Assembly: GCA_946885545.1 (NCBI GenBank)
Contig: CAMPGP010000021.1
Coordinates: 1-15,241 of the forward strand
Length of the DNA stretch: 15,241 bases
Origin: an uncultured Altererythrobacter sp.
GTDB lineage: Bacteria > Pseudomonadota > Alphaproteobacteria > Sphingomonadales > Sphingomonadaceae
Direction of reading: 5' to 3'
Shown here: positions 6,624 through 14,714 of the stretch, piece by piece
Numbering within the stretch: the stretch's first letter is position 1
Layout: each line of letters starts with the position of its first letter
Notes under the pieces: generated by a model
Databases searched by the model: none
What the model was told of the DNA's origin: nothing
Seen by the model: only the letters and a program-made list of their open reading frames with translations
Made by a program: the position numbers and the translations under genes

Positions 6624-6781
6624 CGCATGGAACGCTCGGGGTCATTCGTCGGGCGCACATGCCCTCTGTCGAACTGCGCATTGCCGCACCTTGCCCCGAG
6701 GTCTAAGGGCAACCCTGCTATTGCACGAAGTGAGTTATCAGGGTAACACACTTCGCGTTTCCTGTAGGGCTGATACGCGCA
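6624..6781 (+). other. Upstream region of the RND efflux cassette
   Basis: A 158-base gap with no gene. It contains a 6-base inverted repeat TTGCCC/GGGCAA (6691-6696 and 6707-6712) and, closer to the gene, a 30-base dyad at 6726-6755. TTGCAC at 6721 and TAACAC at 6744 are 17 bases apart and could be poor -35 and -10 elements, each matching the consensus only in part. No strong Shine-Dalgarno precedes the ATG at 6782. Confidence 0.5.
6726..6755. promoter_or_regulatory. 30-bp inverted repeat, candidate operator for the efflux cassette
   Basis: The arms CGAAGTGAGTTA (6726-6737) and TAACACACTTCG (6744-6755) are complementary with one mismatch around a six-base spacer TCAGGG. The dyad spans a possible -10 region and ends 26 bases before the adaptor start codon. 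Dyads of this size are typical binding sites for dimeric repressors such as TetR or MarR proteins that control RND pumps. No regulator gene is in the window, so the binding protein is unknown. No T-run follows, so it is not a terminator. Confidence 0.6.
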
Positions 6782-7981
6782 ATGAATTACGAAACGACTG
6801 TGACGGGGGAAACGGCCGACGCCTATCCGGCCGATCTGATCGACGAAGCCGCTGCGCGTTCCACGCGGCGGCGGTGGATCGTCATCATCTCGATAATCGC
6901 ACTCCTCGTACTCGGTGCAATCGCCTTCTTCCTCACCCGCGGGGGCGAAAGCGGCGCCGTCGCGGCGGGCGACGATCAGTCCCAGGCGCCCGCGGTCACC
7001 GTCGTTTCGCCGGGCCGCGGCACGATCGAGGGCGAGATTTCGGCTTCGGGCACGCTCGCCGCGCGCCGGCCGATTCCGGTCGGTTCGGTGGGCGAGGGCG
7101 GTCGCGTGCTCTCGGTTCCGGTCGATGCGGGCGACTGGGTTCGCAGGGGCCAGGTCCTGGTCGTGATCGACAGCGCGGTGCAGGTGCAGCAGATCGCCAG
7201 CGCGCGCGCCAATATCCAGGTCGCCCAGGCAGATGCGAACCTGGCGCAGGCCGACCTCGACCGCGCCCTCCAGCTGGTCGATCGCGGCTTCATCTCCCAA
7301 GCCGATGTCGATCGCCTGACCGCGACCCGCGACGCGGCGCGCGCCCGGGTCGCGGTTGCACGTGCGCAGCTGGGTGAACTGCAGGCGCGAACGGCCCGCC
7401 TCAACGTCTATGCTCCTGCATCGGGCCTGGTGCTCGAGCGCAACGTCGAGCCCGGACAGACGGTTTCGGGCGGCGGTACGCCCCTGTTCACGATCGCCAG
7501 CGGCGGCGAGATGGAGATGCTGGCACGGGTCAGCGAAGCCGATCTCGCCAAGCTTTCGCTGGGAACCGAGGCGGCGGTGATCCCGGTCGGCACCGACAGG
7601 CGCTTCTCGGGCCAGATCTGGCAGCTTTCGCCGACCATCGACGAAGCGAACCGCCAGGGCACCGCACGCATCGCCTTGCCCTACGCGCCGCAGCTGCGGC
7701 CCGGCGGCTTCGCCACCGCGGTTATCGCCAGCGGAACCCTCGTGGCACCGATGCTTCCCGAATCCGCCGTCCTTTCCGACGACGAGGGCGCTTACGTGTT
7801 CATCGTCGACGACGAGAACAAGGCGCAGCGCCGCGCGGTCACGACCGGCATCGTCACGGCGGACGGCATCGCCATCGTCAGCGGCCTCACCGGCGCCGAG
7901 CGGGTCGTGCTGCGTGCCGGCGGCTTCCTCACCGAAGGCGAGACCGTGTCGCCGAAGAAGGCCGCCACCGGCGGGAACTGA
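6782..7981 (+). CDS. RND efflux periplasmic adaptor (membrane fusion protein)
   Basis: This 399-residue protein is the periplasmic adaptor of a tripartite RND pump and links the inner-membrane permease to an outer-membrane channel. A 31-residue cytoplasmic tail precedes a single membrane anchor (about 32-51), so it is a signal-anchored rather than lipid-anchored adaptor. The first half of the lipoyl domain is at about 98-130 (GRVLSVPVDAGDWVRRGQVL). A helical hairpin rich in A, Q, R and D runs from about 131 to 205. The second lipoyl half is at about 207-243 (VYAPASGLVLERNVEPGQ), followed by beta-barrel and membrane-proximal domains ending near GETVSP. The permease gene starts four bases after its stop. 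Drug, metal or other substrate is not predictable. A candidate operator dyad lies just upstream. Confidence 0.94.
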   Translation: MNYETTVTGETADAYPADLIDEAAARSTRRRWIVIISIIALLVLGAIAFFLTRGGESGAVAAGDDQSQAPAVTVVSPGRGTIEGEISASGTLAARRPIPVGSVGEGGRVLSVPVDAGDWVRRGQVLVVIDSAVQVQQIASARANIQVAQADANLAQADLDRALQLVDRGFISQADVDRLTATRDAARARVAVARAQLGELQARTARLNVYAPASGLVLERNVEPGQTVSGGGTPLFTIASGGEMEMLARVSEADLAKLSLGTEAAVIPVGTDRRFSGQIWQLSPTIDEANRQGTARIALPYAPQLRPGGFATAVIASGTLVAPMLPESAVLSDDEGAYVFIVDDENKAQRRAVTTGIVTADGIAIVSGLTGAERVVLRAGGFLTEGETVSPKKAATGGN

Positions 7982-7985
7982 CGCC

Positions 7986-10900
7986 ATGAACTTCCGCAAC
8001 ATGTCCGCCTGGTCGATCCGCAACCCGGTGATCCCGCTCGTGTTCTTCACGGCGCTGCTGCTGGCGGGCCTGCTGTCGTTCGCGCGGATGGACGTGGTCA
8101 ACAACCCGGACATCGAATTCCCGGCGGTCAACATCTCGATCGCGCAACCCGGCGCCGCGCCGACCGAAATCGAGAACCAGATCACCCAGCTGGTCGAATC
8201 CGCGGTCCGATCGATCAACGGCGTCAAGTCGATCAACTCGACTGCCAGCGAAGGCAGCTCGAGCACCATGGTGGAATTCGAGATCGGGATCGATCCGAAC
8301 GATGCCACGGTCGAGGTCAAGAACGCCGTCGACCAGATCCGCAGCAGCCTGCCCGACGGGATCATCGAGCCCCAGGTCTCCAAGCTCGAGGTCTCGGGCG
8401 GCTTCCTCGGTATCTATGCCGTCGAGGCCGACGACATGACCATCGAGCAGCTGAGCTGGTTCATCGACGACACCGTGGCCAAGCGCCTGCTCTCGGTCGA
8501 GGGCATGGCGGAGGTCAACCGATTCGCGGGCGTGGACCGCGAGATCGAGGTCATCATCGATCTCGACAAGATGCAGGCGTTCGGAGTCACCGCGAGCCAG
8601 ATCAACACCGTCTTGCGCCAGACGAACCTCGACGCGGCCGGCGGACGGGCCGAAATCGGCGGTGCGCGCCAGTCGGTGCGCGTGCTCGGCAGCACCGAAA
8701 CGGCCTACGAACTGTCGCAGCGGCAGATTCAGCTCGGCAACGGCAACACGGTGAAGCTGGCCGACGTCGCCACCGTGCGCGACGGCTTCAGCGAACGGAC
8801 CTCGATCAGCAAGGTGCGCGACAAGGAAGTGGTCAACTTCGCCATGTCGCGCGCCAAGGGCGCGTCCGACGTGACCGTGTTCGACGCGGCGATGGAAGAG
8901 ATCAAGGCGATCGAGGCCGAGAACCCCGGAGTGGAGTTCATCCCGCTGTTCAACACGGTGCAATATACCGAGGAACAGTACGAAAGCTCGATGGCAGCGA
9001 TGATCGAGGGCGCGATCCTCGCCGTGGTCGTGGTGTTCTTCTTCCTGCGCGACTGGCGCGCGACCGTGATTTCCGCGATCGCGATCCCGCTGTCGGCCAT
9101 CCCGACGTTCTGGTTCATGGACATGCTCGGGTTCAACCTGAACTCCCTCTCGCTGCTCGCGCTGGGGCTCGTCGCGGGCGTACTGGTCGACGATGCGATC
9201 GTGGAGATCGAGAACATCGTGCGCCACATGCGCATGGGCAAATCGGCCTACCAGGCCTCGATCGACGCGGCGGACGAGATCGGGCTTGCCGTGGTCGCGA
9301 CCAGCTTCTGCATCGTCGCGGTCTTCCTTCCGGTGGGCCTGATGCCCGGCATTTCAGGGCAGTTCCTCAAGAACTTCGGCATCACCGTGGTCGTCTCGGT
9401 GCTGATGAGCCTTGCCGTGGCGCGCATGATCACGCCGATGCTCGCCGCCTATTTCCTCAAGGCCAAGGGCCACGCGGCGCATGGCGAAGGCCCGTGGATG
9501 GACCGCTACATGCGCGTGCTCGCCTGGTCGCTCGATCGCGGCAAGATGCACGCGCGCCGCGCCGGATTGCCCGGCGTGCGCAACCGCTTCCTCTACGTCG
9601 TCTCAATGTTGTTGGTCGTCCTCGCGCTGATCGTGATTCCGGCGATGGCGGTGTTCGCGATCTTCGGCATCGTGGCGGGGCTGGGTATTCCCCAGGCCAT
9701 CGCCGGGGTGTTCTCCGCGACCGGGCAGGGGATCGTCTTCTTCCTGGTCGAGAAGCTGTTCCAGATTTTGCAGCTGGCGGTGGTGCTCGCATTGGGCATC
9801 GCGGTCACGGTGGGCCTGTTCCACCTGCTCGGGGCGATCATGCGCGTGTTCGGAGCGCGGATCCGCGAGTCGTGGCAATACCTCGCTGCGCGGTTCTACG
9901 ATCACCGCATCTGGATGCTCGGCATCGGCTACTTTGCCTTCCTGCTGACCATCCTGCTGTTCATGAACACCCCGCCGCAGTTCCAGCCGACGATCAACAG
10001 TGACAACAGCCAGGTCGAGATCGAGATGGTCCCCGGGACCACGCTCGAAACGACCGAGCGCGTGACGCGGCAGGTCTCCGAGATCCTCTACCGCGAGCCG
10101 GAAGTGGTGCGCGCGCTCGAGCGGGTCCGCGAAGGCAACGCCTCGATCTACATCACGCTCGATCCCGAGCGCGAGCGGACCTCGATCGAGTTCGAGCGCG
10201 CCCTCGCGCCGCAGCTCGCGCAGATCGCCGACGCACGCGTGCGGTTCCAGTCGCAGTCGGGCGGCTTCGGCAGCGGCCGCGACATGACGGTCATGCTCGC
10301 GGGCTCCAACCCCGAGCTGCTGGAGGAAACCGCGGCGACCCTGGTCGAGCAGATGAAGGGGCTCGATTCGCTTGTCGCTCCGCGCATCAACGCGGACATC
10401 AACCGGCCCGAGATCATCATCGAGCCACGCGCCGATCTCGCCGCCGAGCTGGGCGTGACGACCGCCGCGCTCAGCCAGGCGGTCCGCATCGCCACGCTCG
10501 GCGAGATCGAGCAGAACGCGGCGAAGTTCTCGCTCTCCGACCGCCAGATTCCGATCAGGGTGAAGCTGCCCGAGCAATCGCGCGAGGATCTCACGACGAT
10601 CGAGAACCTGCCGGTCCCCACTGCAACGGGCGGATCGGTTCCGCTGTCGCGCGTGGCCGACATCAGCTTCGGCTCGGGCCCGACCTCGATCCAGCGCTAC
10701 AACCAGAACCGCCGCGTGCTCGTCGGCGCCGATCTGGCGCAGGGCGTGATCAAGGGCGAGGCGCAGGCGCAGATCGACGCCTTGCCGATCCTCAGCAACC
10801 TTCCGTCGGGCGTGATCCGCGACGTGGTGGGCGAGGACGAATGGCAGGCGGAGTTGTTCGACAACTTCATCATCGCCCTCGTTTCGGGTGTGCTCCTCGT

Positions 10901-11498
10901 CTTCGCGGTGCTGGTGCTGCTCTACAAGCGGGTGATGAGCCCGCTGGTGAACATGTGCTCGCTCGCGCTCGCGCCTCTGGGGGGCATCTTCCTGGTCTAT
11001 CTCGTCGGCCAGCCGCTCTCGATGCCGGTGCTGATCGGGGTGCTGATGCTGCTCGGCATCGTGTCGAAGAACTCGATCCTGCTGATCGACTTCGCGATCG
11101 AGGAGATGCAGGCCGGCCGCCGCAAGCTGGAAGCGATCATGGACGCCGGGCACAAGCGCGCGCAGCCGATCGTCATGACTACGGTCGCGATGACGGCGGG
11201 CATGGTGCCGACCGCGCTCTCGCTCTCGGGCGATGGCGCCTGGCGCGCACCGATGGGCACGGTGGTGATCGGCGGGCTGATCGTCTCGACGGCGCTGACT
11301 CTGCTGATCGTGCCCGCGGGCTTCAGTCTCGCCGATGGCTTCGAGAAACGGGTGGGACCGTGGCTGCGGACCCGGCTGCTTACGTATCGCCCGGGTGAGG
11401 AGGCGCATTTTCCCGCGCCGCCGCACGCACCGCCTTCGGATGGCGAGCCTGTCCCCGCGTCGAGGCGCTCGCCGCCGGGGCCGATGCCTGCAGAGTGA
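7986..11498 (+). CDS. RND efflux permease with enlarged central membrane region
   Basis: This 1170-residue inner-membrane proton/substrate antiporter belongs to the AcrB/HAE1-like RND superfamily. The proton-relay aspartates are D402 and D403 in VLVDDAIVEIEN (helix 4), and the relay lysine is K1028 in IVSKNSILLIDF (helix 10). Porter domains lie after helix 1 and after helix 7. The family is usually about 1030-1050 residues. The spacing between the relay aspartate and lysine is 625 residues here against 532 in AcrB, so about 90 residues are inserted between. The extra part appears to be residues 530-635, which carry strongly hydrophobic segments at about 536-566 and 594-618 and look like additional helices between helices 6 and 7. 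The proline-rich C-terminal tail (PAPPHAPPSDGEP) is likely cytoplasmic. No outer-membrane factor gene follows. The stop overlaps the next start. Confidence 0.95.
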   Translation: MNFRNMSAWSIRNPVIPLVFFTALLLAGLLSFARMDVVNNPDIEFPAVNISIAQPGAAPTEIENQITQLVESAVRSINGVKSINSTASEGSSSTMVEFEIGIDPNDATVEVKNAVDQIRSSLPDGIIEPQVSKLEVSGGFLGIYAVEADDMTIEQLSWFIDDTVAKRLLSVEGMAEVNRFAGVDREIEVIIDLDKMQAFGVTASQINTVLRQTNLDAAGGRAEIGGARQSVRVLGSTETAYELSQRQIQLGNGNTVKLADVATVRDGFSERTSISKVRDKEVVNFAMSRAKGASDVTVFDAAMEEIKAIEAENPGVEFIPLFNTVQYTEEQYESSMAAMIEGAILAVVVVFFFLRDWRATVISAIAIPLSAIPTFWFMDMLGFNLNSLSLLALGLVAGVLVDDAIVEIENIVRHMRMGKSAYQASIDAADEIGLAVVATSFCIVAVFLPVGLMPGISGQFLKNFGITVVVSVLMSLAVARMITPMLAAYFLKAKGHAAHGEGPWMDRYMRVLAWSLDRGKMHARRAGLPGVRNRFLYVVSMLLVVLALIVIPAMAVFAIFGIVAGLGIPQAIAGVFSATGQGIVFFLVEKLFQILQLAVVLALGIAVTVGLFHLLGAIMRVFGARIRESWQYLAARFYDHRIWMLGIGYFAFLLTILLFMNTPPQFQPTINSDNSQVEIEMVPGTTLETTERVTRQVSEILYREPEVVRALERVREGNASIYITLDPERERTSIEFERALAPQLAQIADARVRFQSQSGGFGSGRDMTVMLAGSNPELLEETAATLVEQMKGLDSLVAPRINADINRPEIIIEPRADLAAELGVTTAALSQAVRIATLGEIEQNAAKFSLSDRQIPIRVKLPEQSREDLTTIENLPVPTATGGSVPLSRVADISFGSGPTSIQRYNQNRRVLVGADLAQGVIKGEAQAQIDALPILSNLPSGVIRDVVGEDEWQAELFDNFIIALVSGVLLVFAVLVLLYKRVMSPLVNMCSLALAPLGGIFLVYLVGQPLSMPVLIGVLMLLGIVSKNSILLIDFAIEEMQAGRRKLEAIMDAGHKRAQPIVMTTVAMTAGMVPTALSLSGDGAWRAPMGTVVIGGLIVSTALTLLIVPAGFSLADGFEKRVGPWLRTRLLTYRPGEEAHFPAPPHAPPSDGEPVPASRRSPPGPMPAE

Positions 11499-12790
11499 CG
11501 GGCGGCGAAACCCCGCCGGCTTCCAGGCGTTTCCTCGCCATGAGGCGCGCCCCGACACTGCCCGATCGTGCGCGCCGCATGCGTCTGACGGCCACCGCCA
11601 TGCTCGTGCTGATGGCGGGTGTCTTCCTGCTGACGCGCCAGTTCCTCGATCTCCACCCTGCGTGGGGCTATGTGCACGCCTTCGCCGAGGCGGCGATGGT
11701 CGGCGGCCTCGCGGACTGGTTCGCGGTCACCGCGCTGTTCCGCCATCCGCTCGGCATTCCGATCCCGCACACCGCGATCATTCCCGAAAACAAGGACCGG
11801 ATCGCCGACACCATGGCGCAATTCCTGCGCGACAATTTCCTCACCCCGGCGGTGGTCGCGCGGCGCATGCACTCGATGAACTTCGCGCGCGCGGTCGGCG
11901 ATTTTCTGGTCAAGCCCGCCGACGGCGCGCAGTCGCGGATCGGAGCGGGCGCGGCGGAACTGTTCGCGGGCGTACTCGAATCGCTCGATCCCGAGCGGCT
12001 CGGTGGGCAGGTTCGCGCCGGGCTCAAGCATCAGCTGGAAAAGCTCGAGGTCGCGCCGCTGCTCGGCCAGATGCTGAGCGCGGCGATCGCCGACCGGCGG
12101 CACCTACCGCTGATCGACAGCATTATCCGCTGGGCCGGGCTCACTCTCGAGGACAACGAGCCGATGGTCCGGGCCATGATCCACGAGCGCGCCAACGCCC
12201 TGCTGCGCTGGACCGGGCTGGACGAGCGGCTCGCCAATTCGGTGCTCGACGGGCTCTACAAGCTGCTCGCCGAAGTGCTGGTGGATCCGGACCATCCGCT
12301 GCGCGCAAAGATCGAGGAGGGGCTGGAGAAGGTCGCACACGATCTCGTCCACGATCCCGAGACGCGCGAAAAGGTCGAGCGGATGAAGCGCGACCTGCTC
12401 GACAATCCGGCGGTTGCGAACTGGTGGCAGGGCGTGTGGGAGCGTATGCGCCATGGGCTGATCGCGATGGCGCGCGACCCCAATTCGTCGCTCGATGGCT
12501 GGCTCGGAAGCACGCTCGGCGAGCTTGGTGCCGCCTTGCGCGACGATCAGCGGCTGCAGATGCAGGTCAACCGCTTCGCGCGCCGGACCGCCGTCGGCGT
12601 CGCGACCCGCCACGGCGGTCAGATCGTCCAGTTGGTGTCGGAAACGGTCCGCCGCTGGGACGCGCGCACGATCACCGACCGGCTGGAGAACGCCGTCGGC
12701 CGCGACCTCCAGTTCATTCGCATAAACGGCACGCTGGTGGGTGGGCTCGTGGGCGTGACCATCCACGCGGTGGACGGGTTGCTGGGCTAG
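11495..12790 (+). CDS. DUF445 (YjiN-like) membrane protein
   Basis: A 431-residue member of the DUF445 family (E. coli YjiN is of similar length), whose function is not established. It has a hydrophobic N-terminal helix at about 31-50 (TATAMLVLMAGVFLLT). The family signature follows: HAFAEAAMVGGLADWFAVTALFRHPLG and IPHTAIIPENKDRI at about 64-107. A long helical, charged middle part (about 108-400) comes next, and a second hydrophobic segment lies at the C-terminus (NGTLVGGLVGVTIHAV). The topology suggests two membrane anchors with a large domain between. The GTG at 11495 overlaps the permease stop (GTGA), supporting that start; an ATG at 11540 is the alternative and neither has a clear ribosome binding site. 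The overlap makes it a probable third gene of the efflux transcript. The gene ends 19 bases before the convergent TonB-like gene. Confidence 0.9.
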   Translation: MTGGETPPASRRFLAMRRAPTLPDRARRMRLTATAMLVLMAGVFLLTRQFLDLHPAWGYVHAFAEAAMVGGLADWFAVTALFRHPLGIPIPHTAIIPENKDRIADTMAQFLRDNFLTPAVVARRMHSMNFARAVGDFLVKPADGAQSRIGAGAAELFAGVLESLDPERLGGQVRAGLKHQLEKLEVAPLLGQMLSAAIADRRHLPLIDSIIRWAGLTLEDNEPMVRAMIHERANALLRWTGLDERLANSVLDGLYKLLAEVLVDPDHPLRAKIEEGLEKVAHDLVHDPETREKVERMKRDLLDNPAVANWWQGVWERMRHGLIAMARDPNSSLDGWLGSTLGELGAALRDDQRLQMQVNRFARRTAVGVATRHGGQIVQLVSETVRRWDARTITDRLENAVGRDLQFIRINGTLVGGLVGVTIHAVDGLLG

Positions 12791-12809
12791 CGGCGCCGGA
12801 GGGCGGCAA

Positions 12810-13694
12810 TCACCTTGAATTCAGATAGACCACCGTTTCCGCCCAATAGGAGGCGACGGCATTTCCAGAGGCATCGAGGGCGGGTGAGAAGCGCGCGCGC
12901 TTCATGACCTGCTCGCACGTCGTTTGCTCGAACGCCGGGTCGGACGTGGCACTTTGTATCGTGCACGCGGTAACATCGCCTGATGCGCTGATGTCGATGC
13001 GAAAGCGAACGCGCCCGGAGATCCCCTTTCGCAGCGCCTCGCGTGGATAATCTGACGAGCGTATCCACCGCTCCGGTTTGTTCGTCGGCTCGGGTCCGAG
13101 ACGCAGGTTGCGCTGGACCGCGGGATCGAACCCCCAACTTTCGAGCAGGTCGTCGAGGCATACATCCATCGCCGCCATCGGCTCGACCATGCTGCCGAGT
13201 TCGAGCGTCACCGGCTGTTCCACCCCATCGGTCACCGCGAACTTGGTCACCTGCGCCGCACGTTCCTTCTCCCGCCTCGCCAGCAGCTCCTGATCGACCG
13301 GGTCCGCTTCGATGAGGTCTTCGAACTCCCGATGCGGAATCAATCCGGTGGAGAACTGCCAGCTCGTGCCGGTCTCGCCTTTGCCGTACATTGCGTGTTC
13401 GTGTTCATAGGGCTCATCGCCGGGCATGAACCCGGCCTCGAACGAATAACCTTCCGGCTCCAGCATCGTACCGACCAGAATGGCGTCGATGCTCGTCCCG
13501 GGCCGGTACTTGCTGAACCGCACCACTACGGCCTGATCGCCTTCACCGAACTTGCGGACGAGGGCGCAACCCTGTTTGTCGTAGCTTAGATGCCATGGCG
13601 ACGTGGCCGGAAGCACGATGGGATCATCCGCGGCAGCAACCGAGTGCGACTGCCCCGCGACCCCTATAGCCGCCAATATCGCCAGCATTCTCAT
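12810..13694 (-). CDS. Secreted protein with TonB C-terminal domain
   Basis: A 294-residue exported protein. Residues 1-22 form a signal peptide (MRMLAILAAIGVAG, then SHSVAAA before the likely cleavage). The central part (about 25-200) is not recognised and may be lineage-specific. The last 86 residues (209-294) match the TonB C-terminal fold: YPREALRKGISGRVRFRIDISASG, then VMKRARFSPALDASG and a final strand. Cysteines C244 and C260 in this domain could form a disulfide. Classic TonB has an N-terminal membrane anchor for ExbB/ExbD and a proline-rich spacer. Neither is present here, so energy transduction to outer-membrane receptors is doubtful and a periplasmic role unknown. A GGGGGG tract five bases upstream of the ATG at 13694 may be the ribosome binding site; an in-frame ATG at 13688 is an alternative. 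It stands 53 bases after etfA on the same strand. Confidence 0.85.
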   Translation of the reverse strand: MRMLAILAAIGVAGQSHSVAAADDPIVLPATSPWHLSYDKQGCALVRKFGEGDQAVVVRFSKYRPGTSIDAILVGTMLEPEGYSFEAGFMPGDEPYEHEHAMYGKGETGTSWQFSTGLIPHREFEDLIEADPVDQELLARREKERAAQVTKFAVTDGVEQPVTLELGSMVEPMAAMDVCLDDLLESWGFDPAVQRNLRLGPEPTNKPERWIRSSDYPREALRKGISGRVRFRIDISASGDVTACTIQSATSDPAFEQTTCEQVMKRARFSPALDASGNAVASYWAETVVYLNSR

Positions 13695-13747
13695 ATCGAC
13701 CCCCCGGTGGCTAGGCTATCGGCGGGTAGGCGAACTGTAAACCTTGC

Positions 13748-14677
13748 CTAGAGTTTCTCGGTCAGCTCCGGCACCGCCTTGAACAGGTCCGCGACCAGGC
13801 CGATGTCGGCGACCTGGAAGATCGGGGCGTCCTCGTCCTTGTTGATGGCGATGATAGTCTTGGAGTCCTTCATGCCCGCGAGGTGCTGGATCGCGCCCGA
13901 AATGCCGATCGCGATGTAGACTTCCGGCGCGACGATCTTGCCCGTCTGGCCGACCTGGTAGTCGTTGGGCACGTAGCCCGCGTCGACCGCCGCGCGGCTC
14001 GCGCCCACGCCCGCGCCGAGCTTGTCGGCGAGCGGCATGATCACGCTCTCGAAGGTCTCGCCGTCCTTGAGCGCGCGGCCGCCCGAGACGATCACCTTGG
14101 CGCTGGTCAGCTCGGGGCGCTCGCTCTTGGCGAGTTCCTGGCCGACGAAGCTGCTGGTGCCCGCGTCGCCATCACCCGAGACGGCCTCCACGATGCCGCT
14201 GCCGCCTTCGCTCGCGGCCTTGTCGAACGCGGTGCCGCGAACGGTGATCACCAGCTTCGGATCGGAACTCTCGACCGTAGCGATGGCGTTGCCGGCGTAG
14301 ATCGGGCGGGTAAAGGTCTTGTCGCCCTCGACGCTCATGATCTCGGAGATCTGCATCACGTCGAGCAGCGCGGCCACGCGCGGCGCGATGTTCTTGCCGG
14401 TGGTCGTCGCAGGCGCGAGGAAGGCGTCGTGCGTCTCCATCAGCTTGGCCGCGAGCGGAGCGACGTTCTCGGCAAGCTGGTGCTCGTAGGCGGCGTCGTC
14501 GGCTACGTGGACCTTGCCCACGCCTTCGATCTTGGCGGCCGCATCGGCCACCGCCGAACAACCGCTGCCCGCGACGAGCAGGTGCACTTCGCCGAGCTTG
14601 GAAGCGGCGGTGACGGTGGCGAGGGTGGCGTCCTTCACCGAAGCGTTGTCGTGTTCGACCAGAACCAGGGTTTTCAT
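13748..14677 (-). CDS. etfA: Electron transfer flavoprotein alpha subunit
   Basis: EtfA is the FAD-binding subunit of the ETF heterodimer, which collects electrons from acyl-CoA and other dehydrogenases and passes them to ETF-ubiquinone oxidoreductase. The 309-residue length is normal. The N-terminal domain opens [15 protein letters not shown]. The C-terminal FAD domain carries [39 protein letters not shown], the family signature [12 protein letters not shown] at 254-265, and [17 protein letters not shown] up to residue 293. The start is supported by AAGGA seven bases upstream (minus strand, 14685-14689). It follows etfB after 37 bases, in the usual etfB-etfA order, so the two are probably co-transcribed. 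Confidence 0.97.
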   Translation of the reverse strand: MKTLVLVEHDNASVKDATLATVTAASKLGEVHLLVAGSGCSAVADAAAKIEGVGKVHVADDAAYEHQLAENVAPLAAKLMETHDAFLAPATTTGKNIAPRVAALLDVMQISEIMSVEGDKTFTRPIYAGNAIATVESSDPKLVITVRGTAFDKAASEGGSGIVEAVSGDGDAGTSSFVGQELAKSERPELTSAKVIVSGGRALKDGETFESVIMPLADKLGAGVGASRAAVDAGYVPNDYQVGQTGKIVAPEVYIAIGISGAIQHLAGMKDSKTIIAINKDEDAPIFQVADIGLVADLFKAVPELTEKL

Positions 14678-14684
14678 GGCTGTG

Positions 14685-14689
14685 TCCTT
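14685..14689 (-). promoter_or_regulatory. Ribosome binding site of etfA
   Basis: On the minus strand this reads AAGGA, seven bases before the etfA ATG, inside the short etfB-etfA gap. Confidence 0.7.
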
Positions 14690-14714
14690 GTAGATTCGTG
14701 CTTGCGGTGTCGGC

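Noticed and set aside
6721..6749. TTGCAC-N17-TAACAC as a sigma-70 promoter for the efflux cassette
   Set aside because: Each hexamer agrees with the consensus at only about half its positions. It is noted in the intergenic entry but not strong enough to list as a promoter.
6212..8383. A 723-codon open frame on the minus strand opposite the stress gene and efflux adaptor
   Set aside because: It spans the promoter, terminator and well-supported plus-strand genes, and its product is a low-complexity R/A/D/G-rich sequence with no recognisable family. It is a typical shadow frame of GC-rich coding DNA.
9603..11558. A 651-codon open frame on the minus strand opposite the RND permease
   Set aside because: The product is dominated by R, H, D and A and lacks any domain, while the plus strand encodes an unmistakable RND permease. 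Antisense frame artefact.
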